The notes under the pieces were generated by a model. That model was given only the letters and a program-made list of their open reading frames with translations. It was not told the DNA's origin and did no database searches. A stretch of 37,872 nucleotides of DNA from Sphaerospermopsis aphanizomenoides BCCUSP55 (GTDB lineage Bacteria > Cyanobacteriota > Cyanobacteriia > Cyanobacteriales > Nostocaceae), in assembly GCF_001586785.1 (NCBI RefSeq), contig NZ_LUFH02000061.1:1-37872 (forward strand), given 5' to 3'. A program made the translations under genes and the position numbers. Positions 1 to 7,738 of this stretch are shown here, piece by piece (the first letter of the stretch is position 1; each line of letters begins with the position of its first letter).

Positions 1-100
1 TAGAGATGATAGTTTAAACTTACTCATATCCTCATGATAGCTGACTATTTAATCAGATATGAGTAGATTTAGGTAGATATTTTGATTCAGTTACTAGCCC

Positions 101-165
101 CTACACCCTTACACCCTTACACCCCTACACCCAGTCCTGATGACAGATTCTGTGCGTAAGTCCTG
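101..165. repeat. octamer tandem repeat plus inverted-repeat arm (left copy)
   Basis: Four in-phase octamers of the type YTACACCC occupy 101-132. They are followed by a segment ending TGTGCGTAAGTCCTG at about 165. Reverse-complemented, this block matches 2308-2383, where the same end sequence and GGGTGTAR octamers occur in the opposite order. The block ends within a few bases of the desC stop codon. It looks like a half copy of the family A element described at 2311-2468. Nothing else is recognisable in positions 1-169. Confidence 0.75.
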
Positions 166-169
166 TTTG

Positions 170-1033
170 TCAAATATCTCCAGTTTTCATTGCCTGGTCA
201 GGAGGTAAGTTAACATTTGTGGCTAAACCTATAGTTTTCAATAAAGCAATTTCCCACCAAGTCACATCAATTTCCCACCAGCGCCAACCGCACTTGGCTA
301 CATGAGGATAGGCATGATGATTATTATGCCAACCTTCGCCATAGGTAAGAATAGCTGCCCACCAGAGGTTACGAGAATTATCATTGCTTTCAAAGGTGCG
401 GTATCCCCACATATGGGTGACAGAGTTGATGAACCAGGTAGTATGCCAGAGAATCACTGACCTCACGACCATGCCATAAATGACAAATGACCAGCCGCCC
501 AGGGCATAAAGCAGCAATGCAACGGGAATTTGCAACAGCAAAAAGTAGCGATTCAGCCAGACATAAAAAGGCTCTCGGACTAAATCAGGCGCAAATCGCT
601 GATAAACCTCATAATCAAAGAATTCAGACCGAGGATAGAAAATCCACAGGATATGACTCCACCAAAAACCTTTCCGGGCAGAGTAGGGATCTTTATCTTC
701 GTCTTCAGTATAAGCATGATGTAAACGATGGCCAGCCACCCAAAAAATAGGACCACCTTGGATGGATAATGCACCTAAAATTGCGATCGCATATTCTAAC
801 CACTTGGGTACTCGAAAACTGCGATGACTCAACAAACGATGATAGCCTAAACAAACTCCGACACTGCCAAACAGCCAGTGGAGAAACAAGGTTACACCCA
901 CAGCACTCCAGGAAAAAAACCAAGGAGCTAACAACGCTAAGGCATGAATAGTACCGAAAAATGCTACCGCCACCCAATTCAGTCGTAGAGGTTGGGGGTT
1001 TTCTGGTAGATGTGATGAAAGATTCAATGTCAT
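170..1033 (-). CDS. desC: acyl-lipid fatty acid desaturase (delta-9 type)
   Basis: This 287-aa membrane protein is a fatty acid desaturase that introduces a double bond into lipid-bound acyl chains in the cyanobacterial membrane. All three histidine boxes are present: HRLLSH (residues 65-70), HRLHH (102-106) and HNNHH (236-240), with hydrophobic segments around 22-60 and 165-195. The overall plan and the GHRLHHAYTEDEDKDP region are those of the delta-9 DesC group, which is known to act on stearoyl chains; substrate position is inferred. The reading frame continues upstream to 1204, but those extra 57 codons read straight through a heptamer tandem repeat (repeating Pro/Cys-rich peptide), so the ATG at 1033 was chosen. 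hemF lies upstream on the same strand across a 183-bp repeat-filled gap, so co-transcription is possible but not shown. Confidence 0.9.
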   Translation of the reverse strand: MTLNLSSHLPENPQPLRLNWVAVAFFGTIHALALLAPWFFSWSAVGVTLFLHWLFGSVGVCLGYHRLLSHRSFRVPKWLEYAIAILGALSIQGGPIFWVAGHRLHHAYTEDEDKDPYSARKGFWWSHILWIFYPRSEFFDYEVYQRFAPDLVREPFYVWLNRYFLLLQIPVALLLYALGGWSFVIYGMVVRSVILWHTTWFINSVTHMWGYRTFESNDNSRNLWWAAILTYGEGWHNNHHAYPHVAKCGWRWWEIDVTWWEIALLKTIGLATNVNLPPDQAMKTGDI

Positions 1034-1038
1034 AAATA

Positions 1039-1108
1039 GGGAACAGGGAACAGGGAACAGGGAACAGGGAACAGGTGACAGGTGACAGGTGACAGGTGAC
1101 AGGTGACA
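1039..1108. repeat. compound heptamer tandem repeat (STRR)
   Basis: Five units of GGGAACA (1039-1073) are followed without loss of phase by five units of GGTGACA (1074-1108), ten heptamers in all. Short tandemly repeated heptamers of this kind are a known feature of heterocystous cyanobacterial genomes. The array sits just upstream of the desC ATG. The next 90 bases continue with looser heptamer-like text (TACTCA/GCACTCA units up to about 1212). Confidence 0.9.
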
Positions 1109-1216
1109 GTTAACAGGGAGCAGGGGAGCAGAGAGTAGGATAGGAAACTCTTTACTCATAACTCCCCACTCAATACTCAATACTCGGTACTCAGCACTCA
1201 GCACTCAGCACTCCAA

Positions 1217-2266
1217 TTACCCATTCACCCAATCTTGGGGTTTCAGGAAGACTTCAGTGAGTTCGGCTTCGGGGCTTCCTGGTTCTGGTTGATAGCCGTA
1301 TTCCCAGCGTGTTAGGGGTGGTAGAGACATTAAAATAGATTCTGTCCGTCCGTTGGTTTGCAAGCCGAAAACTGTTCCTCGGTCATACACCAGGTTAAAT
1401 TCAACATAACGACCCCGACGATACAATTGGAATTGACGTTCGCGATCGCCATACTCCATTCCTTGTCGCCGTTCCGCAATGGGCAAATAAGCTGGTAAAA
1501 ATGCTTTACCGCAGCGGTTGACAAATGTAAACATATCTTCCCAGCTACGAGATACTGGCCCTACTTCTTGGCTGTAAATTGCTGCTGGAGTATCTGTTTT
1601 AGAACCCACGTAAAGCCTACCGCTGGCATCTTGATAATCAAAGAAAATACCGCCAATACCCCGTTGTTCCTGACGATGTTGTAAATAAAAATATTCATCA
1701 CACCAGCGTTTGAACGCCGGATAATATTCTGAATGGGAAGCATCACAAGCATCTTTTAAAGTTTGGTGAAAATGTACAGCATCTTCAGCAAAGGGGTAAT
1801 AAGGCGTTAAATCAGCCCCACCACCAAACCACCAAATGGGGCCAGCTTCAAAATAACGATAATTGAGGTGTACTGTAGGTATGTAAGGATTCCGAGGATG
1901 TAGTACCATCGAAGTCCCAGTGACAAAGAAGTCATGTCCGGCTGCTTCTGGGCGTTGGGTCAAAATTGCCGCAGGTAAGCTATCTCCCCAAACTTCTGAA
2001 AAATTCACACCACCTTGTTCAAATATCCGCCCTTCCCGAATTACACGGGTGCGTCCTTGACCACCTTCGGCTCTGTCCCAGAGGTCTTCATGAAAACGCG
2101 CTTCTCCATCAAGTTGTTCCAACCCAGCGCAAATTTCATCCTGTATGTCTAGCATAAACTGCTTTGCCCGCTGACGGGAATCTACAGGTGGTGTATTGGT
2201 TGGAGGTGAAAGCACGATTGTTTGATTAGTGAATTCCCGCAGATGATTCTCTGAATGACGACCCAT
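1217..2266 (-). CDS. hemF: oxygen-dependent coproporphyrinogen III oxidase
   Basis: The 349-aa product oxidatively decarboxylates coproporphyrinogen III to protoporphyrinogen IX, using O2, in the common haem/chlorophyll pathway. Family blocks are intact along the whole length: [23 protein letters not shown], a [11 protein letters not shown] block, [10 protein letters not shown], and near the C terminus [16 protein letters not shown] and [15 protein letters not shown]. Length fits the cyanobacterial and plant enzymes. The ATG at 2266 gives the usual N terminus. It is divergent from acsF, whose product acts later in the same pathway and also needs O2, across a 454-bp region carrying a small inverted-repeat element. 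Shared regulation of the two is plausible but not visible in the sequence. Confidence 0.95.
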   Translation of the reverse strand: MGRHSENHLREFTNQTIVLSPPTNTPPVDSRQRAKQFMLDIQDEICAGLEQLDGEARFHEDLWDRAEGGQGRTRVIREGRIFEQGGVNFSEVWGDSLPAAILTQRPEAAGHDFFVTGTSMVLHPRNPYIPTVHLNYRYFEAGPIWWFGGGADLTPYYPFAEDAVHFHQTLKDACDASHSEYYPAFKRWCDEYFYLQHRQEQRGIGGIFFDYQDASGRLYVGSKTDTPAAIYSQEVGPVSRSWEDMFTFVNRCGKAFLPAYLPIAERRQGMEYGDRERQFQLYRRGRYVEFNLVYDRGTVFGLQTNGRTESILMSLPPLTRWEYGYQPEPGSPEAELTEVFLKPQDWVNG

Positions 2267-2310
2267 GTTGAAGACCTCTAAATTTTTGAGTAAGAGTATT
2301 TAAGAAGAAC

Positions 2311-2468
2311 AGGACTTACGCACAGAAGTTATCTGTTAGGGCTGGGTGTAAGGGTGTAAGGGTGTAGGGGTGTAGGGGTGTAGGATTTTCGTCTCTTCAA
2401 CCTTGATTTATCCACCACTTTACCCCTTTGTCAAAACCCTTAATTTTTCGTTTTTCTGCGTAAGTCCT
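2311..2468. mobile_element. MITE-like element, family A (non-coding)
   Basis: The segment begins AGGACTTACGCA (2311-2322) and ends TGCGTAAGTCCT (2457-2468), perfect 12-bp terminal inverted repeats. The inside holds five GGGTGTAA/G octamers (2344-2383) and no coding capacity. The first 70 bases match 101-165 inverted. Elements with the same ends occur at 23641-23728 and 33907-33998. No convincing target-site duplication was seen. It lies in the hemF/acsF divergent region (2267-2720), leaving about 250 bp next to acsF for its promoter. Confidence 0.65.
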
Positions 2469-2648
2469 AAAGAAGTTGAAGAAGTTCTTTGGTTTCGATT
2501 AATAACTATATAGCTATTAAACTTAAAAACCTAACAATGTTTCAAAACTTAATAAATGCCAGCAATTCCTTGCCCTGTTAACTTTTCCGGCGCTAGATGG
2601 ATAAACCTAAAGTTTGCTTAAGGAATGTAAAAGTTTTAGATCCAGTGC

Positions 2649-2676
2649 TTGATTTATTAGGAATTACAGTTAATAT
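2649..2676 (+). promoter_or_regulatory. candidate acsF promoter
   Basis: TTGATT (2649-2654) and TAATAT (2671-2676) are separated by 16 bp, 45 bp before the acsF start, in an AT-rich stretch. This is a weak sigma70-like match judged by eye only. A Shine-Dalgarno-like AGAGGA lies just upstream of the ATG at 2721. Confidence 0.3.
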
Positions 2677-2720
2677 AACTTGATAGCTATTTAAGTATTT
2701 AAGAGATTACTAGAGGAATC

Positions 2721-3776
2721 ATGGTAAATACCCTACCCAAGCCAGGAATTAAAGCCCCAGCGAAAGAAACCGTACTCACACCCCGGTTTTACACTACAGA
2801 CTTTGAAACCGCCGCCAGCATGGATCTTTCCGCCCAAGAAACGGAATTACAGGCGATGTTGGCAGAAATGCGAGCAGACTACAACCGCCATCATTTCGTG
2901 CGGGATGAAGAGTTTGAGCAGTCTTGGGAACATATTGACGGAGAAGCACGCCGCGCCTTTATTGAATATTTAGAACGCTCTTGTATTTCAGAGTTTTCTG
3001 GGTTTTTGCTGTTTAAAGAACTATCTCGGAAGCTAAAACAACGTAGTCCCCTACTGGCGGAAATATTTCAACTGATGGCGCGTGATGAAGCCCGTCATGC
3101 GGGATTTCTCAATAAAGCGATGGGCGACTTTAAACTTTCTCTAGACTTGGGTTTGGTGACTAAAACCCGCACCTATACCTTTTTCCCTATTGAGTGGGTG
3201 CTTTACACCGTCTATTTATCAGAAAAAATTGGTTACTGGCGTTACATCATTATTTATCATCATTTACAAAACCATCCAGAACATCAGTTTTACCCCATTT
3301 TCCGTAAATTTGAGAGTTGGTGTCAGGACGAAAACCGACATGGGGATATATTCAAGGCATTATTGCGATCGCAACCTAAACTCTGGAAAACTTGGAAATC
3401 AAGACTTTGGAGTCGTTTCTTCCTGTTATCGGTATTTGCTACCCACACTTTAACAGTTCACGAACGGTCTAGTTTTTACCACTTACTGGGACTTGACCCC
3501 ACAGACTTTGATCAACAAGTGGTTCGCAACACCAATGAAACTGCGGGACGGGCTTTCCCAGTCATGTTGAACACAGAACATCCCCAGTTTTTCCCACTTC
3601 TGCAACAATGCTCAGATTACAACTTGAAAATAGTAGAAATTGAGCGTAGTTCTGATTCTAAATTAGGGAAATTGATCCGCAAACTACCTTTAATAGCGGG
3701 AATTGTTTGGAATCTCCTACTCATCTATTTGATTAAACCGATTGACACAGAAGAATTACGGGGAACGGTGCGTTAG
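2721..3776 (+). CDS. acsF: Mg-protoporphyrin IX monomethyl ester oxidative cyclase (aerobic)
   Basis: This 351-aa diiron protein forms the isocyclic fifth ring of chlorophyll, converting Mg-protoporphyrin IX monomethyl ester to divinyl protochlorophyllide with O2. Ligand motifs of the ferritin-like diiron fold are visible: DEARH (residues 122-126) and DENRH (203-207), with further Glu residues in the IEYLERSC and FSGFLLFKEL helices. The C terminus ends with a hydrophobic stretch (about 325-340) typical of AcsF. Length is normal. The ATG at 2721 has an AGAGGA ribosome-binding site about 6 bp upstream. It is divergent from hemF. Cyanobacteria often hold two paralogues (chlAI for aerobic and chlAII for micro-oxic conditions). 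The absence of the usual ho2/hemN neighbours suggests the aerobic one, which is an inference. Confidence 0.93.
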   Translation: MVNTLPKPGIKAPAKETVLTPRFYTTDFETAASMDLSAQETELQAMLAEMRADYNRHHFVRDEEFEQSWEHIDGEARRAFIEYLERSCISEFSGFLLFKELSRKLKQRSPLLAEIFQLMARDEARHAGFLNKAMGDFKLSLDLGLVTKTRTYTFFPIEWVLYTVYLSEKIGYWRYIIIYHHLQNHPEHQFYPIFRKFESWCQDENRHGDIFKALLRSQPKLWKTWKSRLWSRFFLLSVFATHTLTVHERSSFYHLLGLDPTDFDQQVVRNTNETAGRAFPVMLNTEHPQFFPLLQQCSDYNLKIVEIERSSDSKLGKLIRKLPLIAGIVWNLLLIYLIKPIDTEELRGTVR

Positions 3777-3836
3777 AATCACTTAAGATTTGGGTTGATT
3801 TAAACATAGCGCAACCCAATCTAGCTGATACAAAAT

Positions 3837-3892
3837 AATTGATAATTGATAATTGATAATTGATAATTGATAATTGATAATTGATAATTGAT
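3837..3892. repeat. heptamer tandem repeat, 8 x AATTGAT
   Basis: Eight perfect units of AATTGAT fill 3837-3892, and their last base is also the first base of the inverted-repeat element at 3892-3996. A related inverted piece (ATTATCAATTGTCC and a similar copy) lies at about 4004-4035, on the other side of that element. The region 3777-4024 has no gene. Confidence 0.9.
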
Positions 3893-3996
3893 ATAGGACT
3901 CCTATTTGATTTTTGAACAAGCTGTAAACAGTAAACCGCATCTTATCAACGATAGAGTCTCAGTATATTGAACAAGAATCAAACCGGATGCCTATA
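3892..3996. mobile_element. MITE-like element, family B
   Basis: The left end reads TATAGGACTCCTATTTGATT and continues TTTGAACA. The right end, read on the other strand, begins TATAGGCATCCGGTTTGATT and continues CTTGTTCA, giving imperfect terminal inverted repeats of about 28 bp. The 105-bp element has no coding capacity. A second copy with better-matching ends is at 23341-23450, and possible solo ends are seen near 24447 (TATAGAAATCCTATTTGATT) and 34122. Confidence 0.6.
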
Positions 3997-4024
3997 GTAG
4001 TTTATAATTATCAATTGTCCATTA

Positions 4025-4741
4025 TCAATTGTCAGCAACTTTACCATCAGGCATCATTGCCCCTTCCAAATCAGCATCTGTCAGAATTGCTCCTGTTAAA
4101 TCTGCACCGCGAAGATTAGCCTTTCGCAAAATTGCACCACTGAGATTTGCATAACTCAAATCTGCTTTTTGCAAACTAGCCTCAGTTAAATCAGCCGCCA
4201 TATCGCCCCACTGTATTCCTCGGCTCAAATTTGCCCGACACAACTTTGCTCCGTCTAAATTGGCGTGATAAAGTGAAGTTGCCCTCAAATCAGCATAACT
4301 TAAGTCTGCTCTAGTCAAAACTGCATATCCCAAGTCGGTTAGCTGGTCGGAACTGGGACGAAAATCTGCTTTAATTAGCAGCGCACGAGAAAGCTTTGCA
4401 CCATGTAAATTAGCTCCACATAAACTAGCTTTGACTAAGTTGGCTTCATCTAAACGAGCCTGAGTTAGCTTTGCACCAGTCAAATCAGCTTCCCGCAGAA
4501 TGGCGCGGTACAAATCTGCTTGACTCAAATCTGTTCCCCAAAGTAGGGCTTCACTTAAATCTGTCTCCCGTAAACAAGCTTGGCTAAAGTTGGTTTTTCC
4601 CAAGCGTGTTTGACGTAAATCACCATAGCTAAAATCTGCACCGCTGAGATTGGCATTAGTTAGCTCTGCTTCTAGGAGATTCACTTGCTGAAAGTTGCGT
4701 TCTCCAGTAAGATAACTGGTTAAAATTTCATTTACATTCAT
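4025..4741 (-). CDS. pentapeptide-repeat protein
   Basis: The 238-aa product consists almost entirely of A(D/N)LXX pentapeptide repeats from residue about 20 to the end (for example ADLTEASLQKADLSYANLSG), which fold as a right-handed quadrilateral beta-helix. One break in the repeat occurs around residues 120-130 (FRPSSDQLTDLGYA). There is no signal peptide, so it is probably cytosolic. Such proteins are numerous in cyanobacteria and their roles are mostly unknown. The frame is open up to 4771, but the N terminus MNVNEILTSYLTGERNF beginning at 4741 matches the usual leader of this family. It is divergent from the ArsR-type gene across a 208-bp AT-rich region. Confidence 0.85.
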   Translation of the reverse strand: MNVNEILTSYLTGERNFQQVNLLEAELTNANLSGADFSYGDLRQTRLGKTNFSQACLRETDLSEALLWGTDLSQADLYRAILREADLTGAKLTQARLDEANLVKASLCGANLHGAKLSRALLIKADFRPSSDQLTDLGYAVLTRADLSYADLRATSLYHANLDGAKLCRANLSRGIQWGDMAADLTEASLQKADLSYANLSGAILRKANLRGADLTGAILTDADLEGAMMPDGKVADN

Positions 4742-4877
4742 AAATACCAATTTGTGATTGGACATTGACAAGAGGATCTGGACAATAATAAAATTATTTA
4801 CTAGTAAACTAAATAACTTTTTAGTTATTTTAGCATTTCAGTTCTAAATTACCTAAAATAATCTATTTTATAAGCTG

Positions 4878-4902
4878 CTGTTAATTAACAGTTAGTTATA
4901 AT
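4878..4902 (+). promoter_or_regulatory. candidate arsR promoter with overlapping palindromic operator
   Basis: A perfect 14-bp palindrome, CTGTTAATTAACAG (4878-4891), lies just before TATAAT (4897-4902), an ideal -10 hexamer, about 47 bp ahead of the ArsR-type ATG. The palindrome occupies the -35 side of that promoter. The word TAGTTAT occurs at about 4818, 4894 and 4910 in the same intergenic region, the first within an inverted repeat AAATAAC...GTTATTT. Autoregulation by the adjacent ArsR-type protein is an inference. Confidence 0.45.
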
Positions 4903-4949
4903 GCTAATTAGTTATTAAACAATTCTTGTGCGAAAGATTGAGTTTCCCT

Positions 4950-5312
4950 ATGCCTAAAACCAAGCTATCCAAAGCTGATCCTGCTATTCTCGCGGCGGTT
5001 GCTGACTATTTCAAGGTGCTATCGGAAGGGAGTCGGCTACAGATTTTGACCTGTTTGAAATCAGGTGCAATGAATGTGATGGAGATTGCTGAGGCGACTG
5101 GTTTAGGGCAAGCTAATCTATCTAAGCATCTGAAAGTATTAACTCAGGCGGGGATTTTGTCTCGTCAACCCAAAGGTACGAGCGCCTTTTATGAGATTGC
5201 GGACCCGATAATTTTTGAGCTTTGTGAGTTGGCGTGCGATCGCATTACAGAACGAATGTTACAACAAGCAGAAAGCTTAAAAGCTCTTCGCAACAAAAGT
5301 GGAGTTTTTTGA
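4950..5312 (+). CDS. ArsR/SmtB-type winged-helix transcriptional regulator
   Basis: The 120-aa protein has the classic ArsR helix-turn-helix: ADYFKVLSEGSRLQILTCLK, then NVMEIAEATGLGQANLSKHL and a wing containing GTSAFYEI. It should bind DNA as a dimer and repress transcription. The typical metal-sensing ELCVCD motif in the recognition region is absent (MNVMEIAEATG), so it may sense a non-metal signal. Cys residues are present at the C-terminal helix (FELCELACDR) and could bind a ligand or be redox-active; this is speculative. An in-frame TTG at 4926 would add eight residues, but the ATG at 4950 begins the typical sequence. It may control itself and the divergent pentapeptide-repeat gene. Confidence 0.85.
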   Translation: MPKTKLSKADPAILAAVADYFKVLSEGSRLQILTCLKSGAMNVMEIAEATGLGQANLSKHLKVLTQAGILSRQPKGTSAFYEIADPIIFELCELACDRITERMLQQAESLKALRNKSGVF

Positions 5313-5322
5313 AAGAACCACA

Positions 5323-5350
5323 GGTGACAGGTGACAGGTGACAGGTGACA
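5323..5350. repeat. heptamer tandem repeat, 4 x GGTGACA
   Basis: Four perfect GGTGACA units lie in the convergent gap between the ArsR-type gene and the aminodeoxychorismate synthase gene. The unit is identical to the second half of the array at 1074-1108. Confidence 0.9.
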
Positions 5351-5432
5351 GAGTTAAAAGTCTTTGAGTGTCTTAGTTTTGTCATCTGTTGTAGAAGCAA
5401 ATGAATGGGACTTAAAAAGCAGCAATTAAACA

Positions 5433-7562
5433 TTAACAAGTTGCTAATCTTTCAGCGGAGATTCCTTGCGAATTAAGGATGCGGTAACGGTTGGGGTCAA
5501 ATTCTCCATGAACAGTTATCAGTAAAGCTTGAATTAAAGCTTGTGCTTTGAGAATAGTTTCTGTAAATTCTGCTTGTGGTTCAGATAAAGCCACAATTCC
5601 ACCTCCTATGCCGATAGAAGTTTGATGAGGAGTGAGTATTGCAGTCCGAATCACAATATTTAAATCTGCTGCACCATTCAATGCCAAAAATCCCATTGCA
5701 CCAGAATAAACACCCCTGGCTTCTTGTTCCAATTTATCAATAATTTGCATGGTTCTAATTTTTGGCGCACCTGTCATTGAACCACCAGGAAAAGCCATAC
5801 GGATACAATCAGTTGCTCCCATATCTGGAAGTAAATAACCGCGAATAGTTGATACAAGTTGATGGACTGTTTCATAAGTTTCTACATCCATCAATTTAGG
5901 AACATGAATGCTACCAACTTCACAAACTCGACCTAAATCATTGCGTAACAAATCCACAATCATCAAATTTTCTGATTTGTCTTTTTCGCTATTACGTAAA
6001 ATTTCCCTTAATATCAAATCTTCAGCGGGAGTTTTTCCCCGTGCGATAGTTCCTTTAATTGGCTTAGTTTCCACCCAACCTTGAGAATCAATACTTAAAA
6101 ATCTTTCTGGAGAAGAACAAGCTATAGCCACATCACCAAATCGGAGAAACGCTGAATAAGGTGCAGGGTTAACTCTACGTAAAGTACGATAAAACGCCAA
6201 CGGTTCAGGAATTGTATTTGTATACAAATGATTAGTTAAACAAACTTGATAACTTTCACCTTCATCAATTTCTTGTAAACACTTTTGAATATCATCTATA
6301 TAATTTTGGTGAGAACGACCTAATCTAAAAATTACAGATTCTTTAGTTTGAGGTAAGATTTTATGTAAAGGTGGTAGTGTACAAAACTGGTTCTCAATTT
6401 CCTCAAACCAAACTTGTGCGAGATGGGATTCGTATTTTTTTCCTAGGTATAGAAGATAAATATTTTTTTCTTGATGATCAAAAACAATAATTTCATCAGC
6501 TAAAATAAACATTGCATCAGGAAGTTCGGATTCATGTACTAACTTTGAGCCACATTCTGCCTTGAGTTCATAACCAAAATAACCAACAAAACCGCAGTTA
6601 AAATCAAAAGGTAAATTATCAGTTTGGCAGCATCTTTGTGCGAGTTCTTTTTTTAGATAATCAAAAATATGTTCTCTGTGTTTTGTGACTTTACCTGCTT
6701 GTGTAATAGTAATTTCTTGATAGCGAGTACGATATTCAACTAATAAACTATTTTTTCCACTACCACCACCCATAAACGAAAAACGAGCAAGACCAGGCTC
6801 AACGCGACTACTATCTAGCCAAAAGGCGTTTTTTTCCTGTCTGAAAAGATGATAAAATACCTGTTCTGCTTCAGGATAAATATCTATTTTTTTATGAAAA
6901 ACTTGAAATGTATGATTTGTTTTTTGGGTTGGATAAGAAATAGGAAAAGATGTAAATTTTTGAGGTAGTGATTGTTGATGGTAAAAATCTAAAGTAATTT
7001 TTTTAAAATTTTCAAGAATATTTTTACCATATTCAGTACAAATAGATTCAGGATGAAACTGCACACCCCAAAACGGTAAATGACGATGGCGCAAACCCAT
7101 GATAATGCCTTCTTCAGTCCAAGCTATTTTTTCTAAGCAACTTGGTAAATCGTCAGCCAGAATCAAAGAGTGATAACGTACTACTGAAAAAGGATTAGGA
7201 ATATTCTTAAATAAATCTGCACCATTGTGATAAACCTTACTCAATCTTCCATGTCTAACTTCTGGTGCATGAATCACTTTACCACAATATAAATAACCGA
7301 GTCCTTGATGACCACGACAACCACCAAGTAGAGGCACATTTATATTTTGAATTACCTGTTTACAAATACCAAAATCTTCAGGTTTTTCTGGACGACCAGG
7401 TCCAGGAGAAATTACTACATTATCAAATTTTAATTGTTTAATTTCTTCCCATGTAATTTTATCATTATGAAATACTAGCGGAAGTTCTCCATTGACTTCA
7501 GCAATCAATTGATATAGATTTAATGTGTATGAATCATAGTTATCAATTATCAGTGTTAGCAC
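5433..7562 (-). CDS. pabAB: fused aminodeoxychorismate synthase (PabA-PabB)
   Basis: The 709-aa protein makes 4-amino-4-deoxychorismate from chorismate and glutamine for p-aminobenzoate and folate synthesis. The N-terminal class I glutamine amidotransferase (about 1-190) has the SPGPGRP loop, nucleophile Cys82 in GGCRGHQ, and His170/Glu172 in QFHPES. The C-terminal chorismate-binding domain (about 220-690) has GFVGYFGYE, SPERFLS, PIKGT, DLLRNDLGR and FPGGSMTGAPK. PIKGT, with its Lys, is the aminodeoxychorismate synthase signature and argues against anthranilate synthase. Bacterial enzymes are often split into PabA and PabB, while fusions are known in plants, fungi and some bacteria. The glutaminase loop reads GCRGHQ where GxCLGHQ is usual, a mild variation. 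No pabC-like lyase gene is adjacent. The 176-bp gap to 7738 shows nothing else. Confidence 0.92.
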   Translation of the reverse strand: MLTLIIDNYDSYTLNLYQLIAEVNGELPLVFHNDKITWEEIKQLKFDNVVISPGPGRPEKPEDFGICKQVIQNINVPLLGGCRGHQGLGYLYCGKVIHAPEVRHGRLSKVYHNGADLFKNIPNPFSVVRYHSLILADDLPSCLEKIAWTEEGIIMGLRHRHLPFWGVQFHPESICTEYGKNILENFKKITLDFYHQQSLPQKFTSFPISYPTQKTNHTFQVFHKKIDIYPEAEQVFYHLFRQEKNAFWLDSSRVEPGLARFSFMGGGSGKNSLLVEYRTRYQEITITQAGKVTKHREHIFDYLKKELAQRCCQTDNLPFDFNCGFVGYFGYELKAECGSKLVHESELPDAMFILADEIIVFDHQEKNIYLLYLGKKYESHLAQVWFEEIENQFCTLPPLHKILPQTKESVIFRLGRSHQNYIDDIQKCLQEIDEGESYQVCLTNHLYTNTIPEPLAFYRTLRRVNPAPYSAFLRFGDVAIACSSPERFLSIDSQGWVETKPIKGTIARGKTPAEDLILREILRNSEKDKSENLMIVDLLRNDLGRVCEVGSIHVPKLMDVETYETVHQLVSTIRGYLLPDMGATDCIRMAFPGGSMTGAPKIRTMQIIDKLEQEARGVYSGAMGFLALNGAADLNIVIRTAILTPHQTSIGIGGGIVALSEPQAEFTETILKAQALIQALLITVHGEFDPNRYRILNSQGISAERLATC

Positions 7563-7738
7563 CTTGAATATTTCCTTGTTATTTTAATTTTTACAGCAGA
7601 ATCTATGTATTAATATCACAATCTAAAAACTTTACAGTTGCCATGTTATTTTATTACTTTCTTACCTTGTGACTTAGTGCAGGAAAATAAATATTTAATT
7701 CATATATCAAAGAATGCTTGTAACTAGAGATTCAAATA

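Noticed and set aside
487-951. Plus-strand frames within desC
   Set aside because: Shadows of the desaturase, whose three His boxes are intact on the minus strand.
1039-1108. CRISPR-like array
   Set aside because: Units are 7 bp without spacers. This and the other arrays in the window are tandem repeats, and no cas gene is present.
1034-1204. 57-codon N-terminal extension of desC
   Set aside because: It translates a heptamer tandem repeat into repeating Pro/Cys/Ser text unlike any desaturase N terminus. The ATG at 1033 starts the family sequence.
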